Shown in pieces: positions 1 through 6,004 of a stretch of 7,367 bases of DNA. Positions within the stretch are counted from its first letter, which is position 1. Every line of letters begins with the position of its first letter. The notes below the pieces were generated by a model, which saw only the letters and a program-made list of their open reading frames with translations, had not been told where the DNA came from and made no database searches. This DNA comes from Caldisericota bacterium (lineage in GTDB: Bacteria > CG03 > B21-G15), in NCBI GenBank assembly GCA_003650255.1, contig QMOP01000062.1:1-7367 (forward strand), written 5' to 3'. A program made the position numbers and the translations under genes.

Positions 1-130
1 CCTTTATCTTATCTGAAATTTCTATCCATTTATTCTGTTCTCCTGCCTGTGAAAAATTATTTATCAACAAATTAAAATACGCAACCGAAATATATTCTAA
101 AACAAGTATTATAAAAACAATTTTCTTCAT
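1..130 (-). CDS. N-terminal part of an unknown exported or membrane-anchored protein (runs off the window)
   Basis: An open frame begins with ATG at 130-128 and stays open for 43 codons to the window edge. The start overlaps the pyrE stop as ATGA (127-130), the same junction used by other gene pairs in this operon, which supports a real, translationally coupled start. The product begins MKKIVFIILVLEYISVAYF, a short basic end followed by a hydrophobic stretch to about residue 25. This looks like a signal peptide or N-terminal membrane anchor. A polar segment with NNFSQAGEQNKW follows. I recognise no family from 43 residues. Its place as last visible member of the pyrimidine operon does not by itself imply a role in pyrimidine metabolism. 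Confidence 0.7.
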   Translation of the reverse strand, partial: MKKIVFIILVLEYISVAYFNLLINNFSQAGEQNKWIEISDKIK

Positions 131-675
131 TTTTTCTGTTTTGTTCCTGGAATGGAGAGTGGAACATTTCTTCTGCATAGTGGACAGTTTTCAGGTTTAT
201 ATTTTTCAATTTTTAATTTAAGAAGTGTCTTAAAAGGGTATCTGAATTTAACATTTCCTCTTAAAAGGAGTGCTGTGATTCCTACTATTCTAACTTTATA
301 TTTTTTTAAAACTCTTATTGCCTCCTTTAAACTACCACCTGTTGTAACAACATCCTCAACGAGTAAAACTCTTTCTCCTTCTTTAAGTTTAAAACCCCTT
401 TCAAGTGAAAACTCTTTATTTTTTCTTTCTAAAAATATATGTCTTTTATTCAATGCCCTTGCAACTTCATGTCCAAGAACAATACCACCAACTGCAAGAG
501 AAACTACAACATCAATATCATCCTTATTCCACATTTTTGAAATCTCTTTTCCTAACTTTGAAGCAATCCTTGGATATTTTAAAAGTTCATACCCTTGAAA
601 ATAATACTCAGAATGATAACCACTTGCAAGAAGGAAATGTCCTTTTTTTATTGCTTTTTTGAAAATCTTTTTCAT
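127..675 (-). CDS. pyrE: Orotate phosphoribosyltransferase
   Basis: PyrE transfers the phosphoribosyl group of PRPP to orotate, giving OMP, the fifth step of UMP synthesis, in the cytoplasm. The 182-residue product has the N-terminal GHFLLASGYHSEYY segment (12-25), the ERK(N)K catalytic-loop region (83-87), and the PRPP-binding motif VLLVEDVVTTGGS (103-115) with the acidic pair E107-D108. A C-terminal CPLC pair (C164, C167) followed by VPL is, from memory, typical of the Thermus-like branch of bacterial OPRTs. The N-terminus is somewhat short for the family. The start ATG overlaps the toxin stop as ATGA and no clear Shine-Dalgarno precedes it, so translation probably depends on reinitiation after the toxin gene. 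The next gene starts at its own stop, again by ATGA. It is the only pyr gene separated from the others, by the two-gene toxin-antitoxin insert. Confidence 0.96.
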   Translation of the reverse strand: MKKIFKKAIKKGHFLLASGYHSEYYFQGYELLKYPRIASKLGKEISKMWNKDDIDVVVSLAVGGIVLGHEVARALNKRHIFLERKNKEFSLERGFKLKEGERVLLVEDVVTTGGSLKEAIRVLKKYKVRIVGITALLLRGNVKFRYPFKTLLKLKIEKYKPENCPLCRRNVPLSIPGTKQKK

Positions 676-929
676 TTTCTGTAAATTTCTCTGCGATGTC
701 CTATCCCAATTATCACCACTTTCCTTCTTTTGTCATCTATTTGATAAACCACTCTGTAACTACCAACCCTTATTCTGAAAAGGTCAAAAGGTTTAAGCTT
801 TTTACACCCAATAGGTCGTGGATTTGCTTTTAAACTAATTATTGCTTCGTCTACCTTCTTTAATACTTTTACTGGTAAATCAAATAGTTCTTTTTTAGCT
901 GATGGTTTTATATAAAGGGAATATTTCAC
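672..929 (-). CDS. RelE/ParE-superfamily toxin, probable ribosome-dependent mRNA interferase
   Basis: The 85-residue protein fits the RelE fold throughout: an N-terminal strand YSLYIKPSAKKEL (3-15), a helical region with LPVKVLKKVDEAI (18-30), NPRPIGCKKL (36-45), the central FRIRVGSYRVVY (51-62), and C-terminal GHRREIY (77-83). Residues K43/K44, R52/R54, R59, R79/R80 and Y83 sit where RelE-type nucleases keep basic and aromatic catalytic residues, so it looks intact. RelE toxins generally cut mRNA in the ribosomal A site and are blocked by a tightly bound antitoxin. The GTG start overlaps the antitoxin stop as GTGA (926-929), with only a weak GGGA upstream, while its stop overlaps pyrE as ATGA. 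Placement inside a pyrimidine operon is unusual. A ParE-like gyrase poison is a less likely alternative. Family call is confident; activity is inferred. Confidence 0.88.
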   Translation of the reverse strand: MKYSLYIKPSAKKELFDLPVKVLKKVDEAIISLKANPRPIGCKKLKPFDLFRIRVGSYRVVYQIDDKRRKVVIIGIGHRREIYRK

Positions 930-1132
930 AATTTTCCCGCTCTCTTCAGTTCTCCTCTAACCTTTGAATACGGAATACTTCTTTCTTTCTCTCTTAACAA
1001 AGATTTGACAATATCAATAACATCTTCCCTTAATCTTTCGTCTTCAAGCAACTTATCAATAATTTTCTTCTTTTCCTTTTTAGGTAAAGATTGAAAAGAA
1101 TTAATTATTACATTCGTATCAACTCTACTCAT
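926..1132 (-). CDS. Probable antitoxin partner of the RelE-type toxin
   Basis: This 68-residue, highly charged protein ends in a TGA that overlaps the toxin start, and antitoxin-first order with a 4-base overlap is the usual type II layout. The sequence has SLPKKEKKKIIDKLLED (15-31), then an acidic helix REDVIDIVKSLL (35-46), then a basic tail with SIPYSKVRGELKRAG (53-67). A helical body and a C-terminal segment of the form 'S-x-x-x-V-x-x-E-L' are common in small antitoxins that wrap around RelE-like toxins. I cannot place it in a named antitoxin family. Its ATG lies 8 bases inside the end of pyrF and is preceded by the best Shine-Dalgarno in the operon, so it should be translated more strongly than the toxin. 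There is no separate promoter space, so a self-regulated TA promoter is not evident. Confidence 0.75.
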   Translation of the reverse strand: MSRVDTNVIINSFQSLPKKEKKKIIDKLLEDERLREDVIDIVKSLLREKERSIPYSKVRGELKRAGKL

Positions 1133-1772
1133 TGTACCTCCTTTTATATTTTAACAGTTTCTTCAGAAAACTTACAGGATCTTTTACTTCTCTTATTGCT
1201 CTTCCCATGACAAGAAAGTCAGCACCAAGTTTTATCGCTTCCTCAGGAGTAAGAACTTTTTTATGGGTATGTTTTGAACCACCCTTTAACCTAATTCCCG
1301 GAACTACTATCTCCTTTTTAGGATATTTATTCCTCAACCTTCCAACATCCTTTCCAGAAACAATAAATCCATCAATATCATACTTTGCTCCAATTTTTGC
1401 AAGTTTAAGGGAATCCCCTTCCAATGATGAAAGAACTGTAACCCCCCATATATGAGGATAACCATTAATTTGACTTCTCTTTGCATACTCAATTACTTTC
1501 TCTCCTGCAAGAAGATGTATTGTTATGGAATAAACTCCAAATTTAGCAGCATTTTCAACTGCTTTTCCACATACTTCAGGAATATCAAAAAGTTTAAGAT
1601 CAAGAAAAATATCTTTTCCCTCATCCTTTACAACCTTTAAAGAATCAATTCCATATTTTGTGAAAAGTTGATACCCAATTTTAAAGAAATTGACATACCT
1701 CTTCAATCTTTTAATCCACCTTTTTGCTTCCTTAATGTCATCAAAATCAAGAGCAAAAATTATTTGAGCCAT
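1125..1772 (-). CDS. pyrF: Orotidine 5'-phosphate decarboxylase
   Basis: PyrF decarboxylates OMP to UMP, the last step of the pathway. The 215-residue TIM-barrel protein starts AQIIFALDF and has FFKIG (29-33), the catalytic D-x-K-x-x-D array as FLDLKLFDIP (D58, K60, D63), WGVTVLSS (109-116), VVPGIR (156-161) and the phosphate-binding VMGRAI (188-193, R191). Length is a little under the common 220-240. Two positions differ from the usual enzyme. The Thr of DIPxT is Val67, and the DQ of the DDQ(K/R)RV segment is replaced by T169-H170. The charged catalytic residues are intact, so I expect an active enzyme. The ATG at 1772 overlaps the pyrD end by 13 bases and has a weak AGGA in front. The antitoxin starts 8 bases before the pyrF TAG. 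Confidence 0.94.
   Translation of the reverse strand: MAQIIFALDFDDIKEAKRWIKRLKRYVNFFKIGYQLFTKYGIDSLKVVKDEGKDIFLDLKLFDIPEVCGKAVENAAKFGVYSITIHLLAGEKVIEYAKRSQINGYPHIWGVTVLSSLEGDSLKLAKIGAKYDIDGFIVSGKDVGRLRNKYPKKEIVVPGIRLKGGSKHTHKKVLTPEEAIKLGADFLVMGRAIREVKDPVSFLKKLLKYKRRYNE
1136..1145 (-). promoter_or_regulatory. Strong ribosome binding site for the antitoxin gene
   Basis: On the minus strand the sequence reads AAAAGGAGGT, then ACA, then the ATG at 1132. The full AGGAGG core is at 1137-1142, inside the coding end of pyrF. The other ATG starts in the operon have weaker matches (for example GAGGT before pyrD, AGGA before pyrF) or none (pyrE). This fixes the antitoxin start and predicts independent, efficient translation. 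Confidence 0.8.
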
Positions 1773-2560
1773 TTTCCTATATCAGGTTCCCTTAAAAGAA
1801 TTGAACCAAGAACAAAAAAATCAACTCCCACCTTTCTATAATCATCAACATCCTCTTTTGAGTATATTCCGCCACATGCAGCAAGAGGAATTCTAAATCT
1901 TTTTCTTAATTCCTTTACAACCTTAAGAACAACCGGTTTTATAACCCTTCCTGAAACTCCACCGTCATAAATCTTTCCATTAAAAATGAATGAACAAGGA
2001 AATGTGTTTGAACATACAATTCCATCAATTCCATCCTCTATAAGTTTCTTTGTAAGTTCAATCGGTGAATGTATTGCGTTTATTTTTGCTATAAGTTTAA
2101 CCCCTCTAAATTTTCTTAAACTTCTTACAACTCTCCTTACATATCCTACATCTTCTTGAACAATTCTATTTTTAAGATTTGGGCAGGAGAGGTTTAACTC
2201 AAAAAACTTAACTCCCCTTCCCTTTAACAATTTCAAAATTTCAACCCATTCCTCCAAATTTTCTCCATAAATACTTACAATAAAATTCACTCCTGATTTT
2301 TTTAGTTTTGGAAGATGTTCATCTATAAACTTAAAAACACCACAATTCTCAAGTCCAACCCTATTTATAACTCCTCCTTCAATCTCAAAAATCCTTGGTG
2401 GTGGATTTCCTTTTCTTTCTTTATAAGTTATTGTTTTTGTTGTTACTGCTCCATAATTGACCTTTGGGAAAAGATTATTCAATTCCCAACCATAACCAGA
2501 ACATCCACTTGCTGTCATAAAAGGAGAGGAAAGTTTTAAAGAGGCAAAATTTAAAGCCAT
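1760..2560 (-). CDS. pyrD: Dihydroorotate dehydrogenase, class 1B catalytic subunit (FMN)
   Basis: PyrD oxidises dihydroorotate to orotate, passing electrons via FMN to the PyrK subunit and NAD+. The class 1B assignment rests on the neighbouring pyrK and on the cysteine base in NLSCPN (N123, C126, N128). Other family marks are ASGCSGYG (17-24), the FMN segment TTKT (40-43), GNPPPR (51-56), VINRVGLEN (64-72; other family members often have NAIGLQN), AKIN (158-161), SNT in the middle of the barrel, GGVSGRVIKP and ACGGI. The protein is cytoplasmic, with no membrane helix. At 266 residues it is about 40 shorter than typical PyrDB; most of the loss is at the C-terminus, which stops soon after the VLGSILLREP segment. 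The ATG at 2560 overlaps the pyrK end by 10 bases and follows a GAGGT. The pyrF start lies 13 bases inside its 3' end, so the short C-terminus is not an obvious frameshift. Confidence 0.94.
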   Translation of the reverse strand: MALNFASLKLSSPFMTASGCSGYGWELNNLFPKVNYGAVTTKTITYKERKGNPPPRIFEIEGGVINRVGLENCGVFKFIDEHLPKLKKSGVNFIVSIYGENLEEWVEILKLLKGRGVKFFELNLSCPNLKNRIVQEDVGYVRRVVRSLRKFRGVKLIAKINAIHSPIELTKKLIEDGIDGIVCSNTFPCSFIFNGKIYDGGVSGRVIKPVVLKVVKELRKRFRIPLAACGGIYSKEDVDDYRKVGVDFFVLGSILLREPDIGKWLK

Positions 2561-3300
2561 TCTAATTCAACCTCATCACTTGAAAAAACAGGACCATCAA
2601 CACACACTCTCTTATTTCCATCCTTTGTAAAAATTACACAACATCTGCATAATCCTATTCCACATCCCATTCTCTCCTCCCATGAGAAAAAACATTTAAC
2701 CCCTCTTCTTTTAGAAAATCCGATAATCTTTTTTAACATATCCCTTGGTCCTGCTGCATAAATAATATCATCATCTTCAATTAAATTAAGAAAATCTGTA
2801 ACCTTTTTTCCTTCTTCTTCAGATACTCTTATAAATCTATGTCCATGAACTTTAAAAGGAACAAACTCCTTTTTTCTTCTTACTCCATATACAAAAACAC
2901 CTTTTCTTTTATAATTCTTAGCAAGAAAATAAAGAGGAGCAAATCCAATTCCACCTGCAAAAAATATGGGTCTTGAATCAAAAATCTTAAATCCATTTCC
3001 ACATGGTCCTATTAAATCAATCTTTTCTCCCTTCTTTATAGAACTTAAAATCTTTGTCCCTTTTCCCCTAATTTTAAAAATAAACTCAACAAAATCTCCT
3101 TTAACATCAAAAACACTTAACGGTCTTCTTAAAGGAAGTTCGTTAATTTTAATATGAAAAAACTGACCGGGAATTATATTCCTTGAGATACCCCTTCCTT
3201 CAACTTTTAAGTGGTAAATTTCTTTACAAATATTCCAAATTTCATGAACTTTTGCAATTTTATGAGAAATCTTTTGACTTCCATACAATTCTTGCTCCAC
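2551..3300 (-). CDS. pyrK: Dihydroorotate dehydrogenase electron transfer subunit (FAD, [2Fe-2S])
   Basis: PyrK carries electrons from the FMN of PyrD through a [2Fe-2S] cluster and FAD to NAD+. Seen in order are a ferredoxin-reductase-like barrel with GQFFHI (45-50) and the FAD motif RRPLS (58-62), then RGKGT (78-82), GPCGNGF (98-104), the nucleotide-binding AGGIGFAPL (115-123), AAGPRDML, and the C-terminal cluster site. The ligands are C213-x4-C218-x2-C221-x11-C233, inside ERMGCGIG and CVDGPVF. An extra cysteine, C220, is adjacent. Length (249) is normal. The coordinates use the longest frame, with a GTG at 3300 that has no Shine-Dalgarno. A TTG four codons later (3288) follows GGAG with 6-base spacing and gives 245 residues, a likely alternative. 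The frame overlaps the pyrC end by 41 bases, or 29 with the TTG start. Confidence 0.95.
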   Translation of the reverse strand: MEQELYGSQKISHKIAKVHEIWNICKEIYHLKVEGRGISRNIIPGQFFHIKINELPLRRPLSVFDVKGDFVEFIFKIRGKGTKILSSIKKGEKIDLIGPCGNGFKIFDSRPIFFAGGIGFAPLYFLAKNYKRKGVFVYGVRRKKEFVPFKVHGHRFIRVSEEEGKKVTDFLNLIEDDDIIYAAGPRDMLKKIIGFSKRRGVKCFFSWEERMGCGIGLCRCCVIFTKDGNKRVCVDGPVFSSDEVELEWL

Positions 3301-4561
3301 AGATTGTAAGAACAGGAAAACCCCTCAATTTTTTTCCAATATAAGGAGAATTTTTACTCTTTGAAACAAAGAAATCTTTTGTAATCAAACATTCCTTATC
3401 AAGGTCTATAACAACAATATCTGCCAATTTTCCAACCTGAATTCTTCCAATATCATCATTTTTCAATATTCTTGCAGGATTTAAACTCATAATTTTGAAA
3501 ACATCAGAAAGTGAAATCTCTCTTTTTCTGTATAGAAATTCAAGAACAATACTTAAAGCGGTCTCAAGTCCAATAACTCCAAATGGAGCAAGGTCAAACT
3601 CCCTTTCCTTCTCTGTATCAAGATGAGGAGCATGGTCAGTTGAAATAACATCAATAGTTCCATCCTTTACTCCTCTAATAAGCGCTCTTCTGTCCTTTTC
3701 GGTTCTTAAAGGAGGATTCATTTTACAATTTGTATCATAACCAATAACATTTTCTTCTGTTAAAGAAATATGATGTGGAGTTACTTCACATGTAACTTTC
3801 AAACCTTTCTTTTTAGCATCTCTAACAAGTTCAACACTCTTCTCAGTTGTAATATGTGCAAGATGTAGATGACATCCTGTAAGTTCAGCAAGAAATATAT
3901 CCCTTGCAACCATTATCTCCTCTGACTGTCTTGGAATCCCCCTTAATCCAAGTTTTGTTGATACCACTCCTTCATTCATAACTCCATTTTTACTCAAGTT
4001 TATATCCTCTGGATGAGAGATGATAAATATATCAAACATCTTGGTATACTCCATTGCTCTTCTCATTACAAGAGAGTTCATAACAGGTAAACCGTCATCT
4101 GTTATCGCAACAATCCCTGCTTTCTTCATCTTACCAATTTCAGTCAAAATCTCTCCTTTTCTTCCAACTGTTATTGCTCCAACAGGAAAAACCCTTATAA
4201 CTCCCTGCTGTTTTGCTGTTGTTGTTATAAATTTTACTCCTGAAACTGAATCACATGGGGGTTCAGTATTTGGCATACTGCATAAAGAGGTATATCCTCC
4301 TTTTGCTCCTGCAAGAGTTCCTGAACTTATTGTTTCCTCGTCCTCCCTTCCAGGTTCTCTCAAATGGGTGTGAAGGTCAATAAGTCCTGGACCAACAACC
4401 TTTCCTCTTAGATTTATTACTTTTGCTCTTATTTTTAAATTCTTTCCAATTCTCTTTATCCTATCACCTTCAATGTAGATATCAAGTATCTCATCAATTC
4501 CTGATTCAGGGTCAATAACCCTTCCTCCTTTAAGTAGAAGTTTCAATCTCTCCTCCTCCAC
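3260..4561 (-). CDS. pyrC: Dihydroorotase, type I (zinc amidohydrolase)
   Basis: PyrC cyclises carbamoyl-aspartate to dihydroorotate, the third pathway step. The 433-residue length and motifs match the type I class of Aquifex and Bacillus: an N-terminal beta segment ending at RVIDPES, GPGLIDLHTHLREPG (57-71) with metal ligands H64 and H66, MPNTEPP (96-102), AITDDG (152-157) with D155/D156, ISHPED (H183), HLAHITT (H236), TPHH (261-264), the NCKMNPPLR substrate segment (278-286) and STDHAPH (307-313) with D309. No catalytic residue appears missing. Coordinates use the GTG at 4561. A TTG at 4546, right after a GGAGGAGGAG run, would give an N-terminus KLLLKGGRVIDP, which fits the family better and is probably the true start. 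It overlaps the pyrB end by 32 bases (17 with TTG). Type I dihydroorotases of Aquifex work in a complex with aspartate carbamoyltransferase; the adjacency is compatible with that. Confidence 0.96.
   Translation of the reverse strand: MEEERLKLLLKGGRVIDPESGIDEILDIYIEGDRIKRIGKNLKIRAKVINLRGKVVGPGLIDLHTHLREPGREDEETISSGTLAGAKGGYTSLCSMPNTEPPCDSVSGVKFITTTAKQQGVIRVFPVGAITVGRKGEILTEIGKMKKAGIVAITDDGLPVMNSLVMRRAMEYTKMFDIFIISHPEDINLSKNGVMNEGVVSTKLGLRGIPRQSEEIMVARDIFLAELTGCHLHLAHITTEKSVELVRDAKKKGLKVTCEVTPHHISLTEENVIGYDTNCKMNPPLRTEKDRRALIRGVKDGTIDVISTDHAPHLDTEKEREFDLAPFGVIGLETALSIVLEFLYRKREISLSDVFKIMSLNPARILKNDDIGRIQVGKLADIVVIDLDKECLITKDFFVSKSKNSPYIGKKLRGFPVLTICGARIVWKSKDFS
3295..3298 (-). promoter_or_regulatory. 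Possible ribosome binding site for a TTG start of pyrK
   Basis: On the minus strand GGAG lies 6 bases before a TTG at 3288-3286, within the first codons of the longest pyrK frame. The GTG at 3300 has no comparable signal upstream. This favours the TTG but does not prove it. Confidence 0.4.
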
Positions 4562-5468
4562 TTAAAAGATAAAGAACTGCCATACGAACAGCAACTCCAT
4601 TTGTAACCTGTTCCAAAATTGTTGAATTTTTCGAATCAGCAACATCTCCTGAAATTTCAACTCCTCTATTCATCGGTCCAGGATGCATAATAAGAAGGTC
4701 TTTCCTTGCTTTTTTCAATTTTTCAAAATTAACACCAAAAATCTCACTATACTCCTCAAGAGACGGAAAAAGATGCTCCTTTTGTCTCTCCCTTTGAATT
4801 CTTAAAATATTTATAACATCAAGCTTATCAATAACATCCTCAATCTTGTAATAAACCTTAACTTCAAGAGATTCAATATCCTTTGGAATAAGTGTTGCAG
4901 GTCCTATAACATACACTTCTGCTCCCATCTTCTTCAATCCCCATATATTTGACCTTGCAACTCTTGAATGAAGTATATCTCCAACAATTCCAACCTTAAG
5001 TCCTTCTATTCTTCCCTTTTTCTCCCTTATTGTGAAAAGGTCAAGAAGCCCTTGAGTTGGATGCTCATGCATTCCATCTCCAGCATTTATTACAGAACAT
5101 GAAACATATTTACTTAAAATGTGAGGAGCACCTGAATTTGGATGTCTAATAACAATAAAATCAGCACCAAGTGCCTGAATTGTCTTTGCAGTATCAATTA
5201 AACTTTCACCTTTAACAACACTTGAAGCAGAGGTTGAAATATTTACTGTATCAGCACTTAATCTTTTTGCAGCAAGTTCAAAAGAGACCCTTGTTCTTGT
5301 TGATGGTTCATAAAATAAAATTACAACTGTCTTTCCTCTCAAAGTTGGAACCTTCTTAACAGTTCTTGTAAAAAGTTCCTTCATTGGGATTGCTGTATCA
5401 AGAATAAGTTCTATTTCTTCTCTTGAAAGCTCCTCAAGTCCAAGTAAATCCTTTCTTTTTAACTTCAT
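4530..5468 (-). CDS. pyrB: Aspartate carbamoyltransferase, catalytic subunit
   Basis: PyrB condenses carbamoyl phosphate with aspartate to carbamoyl-aspartate, the committed step. The 312-residue protein has the carbamoyl-phosphate motif FYEPSTRTRVSFE (52-64; S56, T57, R58, T59), the 80s loop S82...K86 contributed by a neighbouring subunit, R108, DGMHEHPTQGLLDL (131-144; H136, Q139), GDILHSRVARSN (163-174; R169) for aspartate binding, and near the C-terminus MHPGPMNRGVE. Length and motifs are those of a complete catalytic chain. No pyrI regulatory subunit is present, so the enzyme is probably not of the E. coli dodecameric type. The ATG at 5468 overlaps the pyrR stop as ATGA with only a weak purine stretch in front, implying coupling to PyrR. 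Its 3' end holds the start region of pyrC. The enzyme supplying carbamoyl phosphate (carAB) is not in the window. Confidence 0.97.
   Translation of the reverse strand: MKLKRKDLLGLEELSREEIELILDTAIPMKELFTRTVKKVPTLRGKTVVILFYEPSTRTRVSFELAAKRLSADTVNISTSASSVVKGESLIDTAKTIQALGADFIVIRHPNSGAPHILSKYVSCSVINAGDGMHEHPTQGLLDLFTIREKKGRIEGLKVGIVGDILHSRVARSNIWGLKKMGAEVYVIGPATLIPKDIESLEVKVYYKIEDVIDKLDVINILRIQRERQKEHLFPSLEEYSEIFGVNFEKLKKARKDLLIMHPGPMNRGVEISGDVADSKNSTILEQVTNGVAVRMAVLYLLSGGGEIETST
4547..4559 (-). promoter_or_regulatory. Purine-rich ribosome binding site for a probable TTG start of pyrC
   Basis: On the minus strand the run GGAGGAGGAGAGA immediately precedes TTG (4546-4544). If translation started at the GTG at 4561 this run would encode E-E-E-R. 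As a Shine-Dalgarno it places pyrC at the usual family N-terminus. It lies inside the last codons of pyrB, so ribosomes finishing pyrB could reload here. Confidence 0.55.
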
Positions 5469-6004
5469 CTTCTTTTACTAAGAATAACTATTCCATCCAT
5501 TCCATCAGTTTCTTTTAAATAAACCTCAACCCACTCATTTTTCCTCAAAACAACTTTTTTTCCAACATAATTTGGTTCAATAGGAAGTTCTCTTTCTCCT
5601 CTATCAACAAGAACACAAAGTTTTATTCTTCTTGGCCTGCCAAAATCCATAATCTCATCAATTGCAGCCCTTACAGTCCTTCCAGTCCATATAACATCAT
5701 CTACAAGAACAATATCTTTATTTTCAATATTGAAATCAATTATTGTCTCCTTTGCTTTTGGATGCTCCGTAATTCTTTCTATGTCATCCCTGTATAGTGT
5801 TATATCAAGAATACCAAGTGGAACCTTCCTTTTTTCCTGCTTCTCTATCTCCTTTCTTATTCTTTTTGCAATATATACACCTTTTGTTCTTATTCCAATA
5901 AGAACAAGGTCCTTTGAACCTTTTAAATCCTCTAAAATTTCTGCTGAAAGACGCTTTATAATTCTTGAAATCTCATTTTTATCAGAAATTATATTTTTAT
6001 TCAT
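5465..6004 (-). CDS. pyrR: PyrR, pyrimidine operon regulator / uracil phosphoribosyltransferase
   Basis: PyrR proteins bind pyr mRNA when UMP or UTP is high and reduce pyr expression; many also make UMP from uracil and PRPP. The 179-residue length matches Bacillus PyrR. Motifs in order are LIGIRTKGVYIAKRI (35-49), DITLYRDD (67-74), the PRPP loop IVLVDDVIWTGRT (98-110), DFGRPRRIKL (120-129) and VLVDRGERELPI (131-142). A plain PRPP-transferase such as Upp lacks the DITLYRDD and VDRGHRELP-type segments, so PyrR is well supported. The ATG at 6004 shares one base with the nrdR TAA (TAATG) and follows an AAGGTTGG stretch. No leader with an attenuator or spare intergenic RNA exists in the operon, so how it would regulate, beyond a possible uracil salvage role, is unclear. 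Confidence 0.95.
   Translation of the reverse strand: MNKNIISDKNEISRIIKRLSAEILEDLKGSKDLVLIGIRTKGVYIAKRIRKEIEKQEKRKVPLGILDITLYRDDIERITEHPKAKETIIDFNIENKDIVLVDDVIWTGRTVRAAIDEIMDFGRPRRIKLCVLVDRGERELPIEPNYVGKKVVLRKNEWVEVYLKETDGMDGIVILSKRR

Noticed and set aside
152..598. Plus-strand open frame of 148 codons opposite pyrE
   Set aside because: The opposite strand encodes a clear PyrE; the antisense protein has low-complexity S/L/T composition, no recognisable motif and no ribosome binding site.
926..1132. The two small genes between pyrF and pyrE as fragments of a broken pyr gene
   Set aside because: The downstream one is a complete RelE-type protein with intact motifs, and both have ordered overlaps and a start signal, so they are genuine genes.
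1132..1455. Plus-strand open frame opposite pyrF
   Set aside because: Antisense shadow of a well-supported gene, with no domain, promoter or ribosome binding site visible.
4020..4373. Plus-strand open frame opposite pyrC
   Set aside because: Antisense shadow across the dihydroorotase metal-site coding region; its hydrophobic look reflects the complementary codons.
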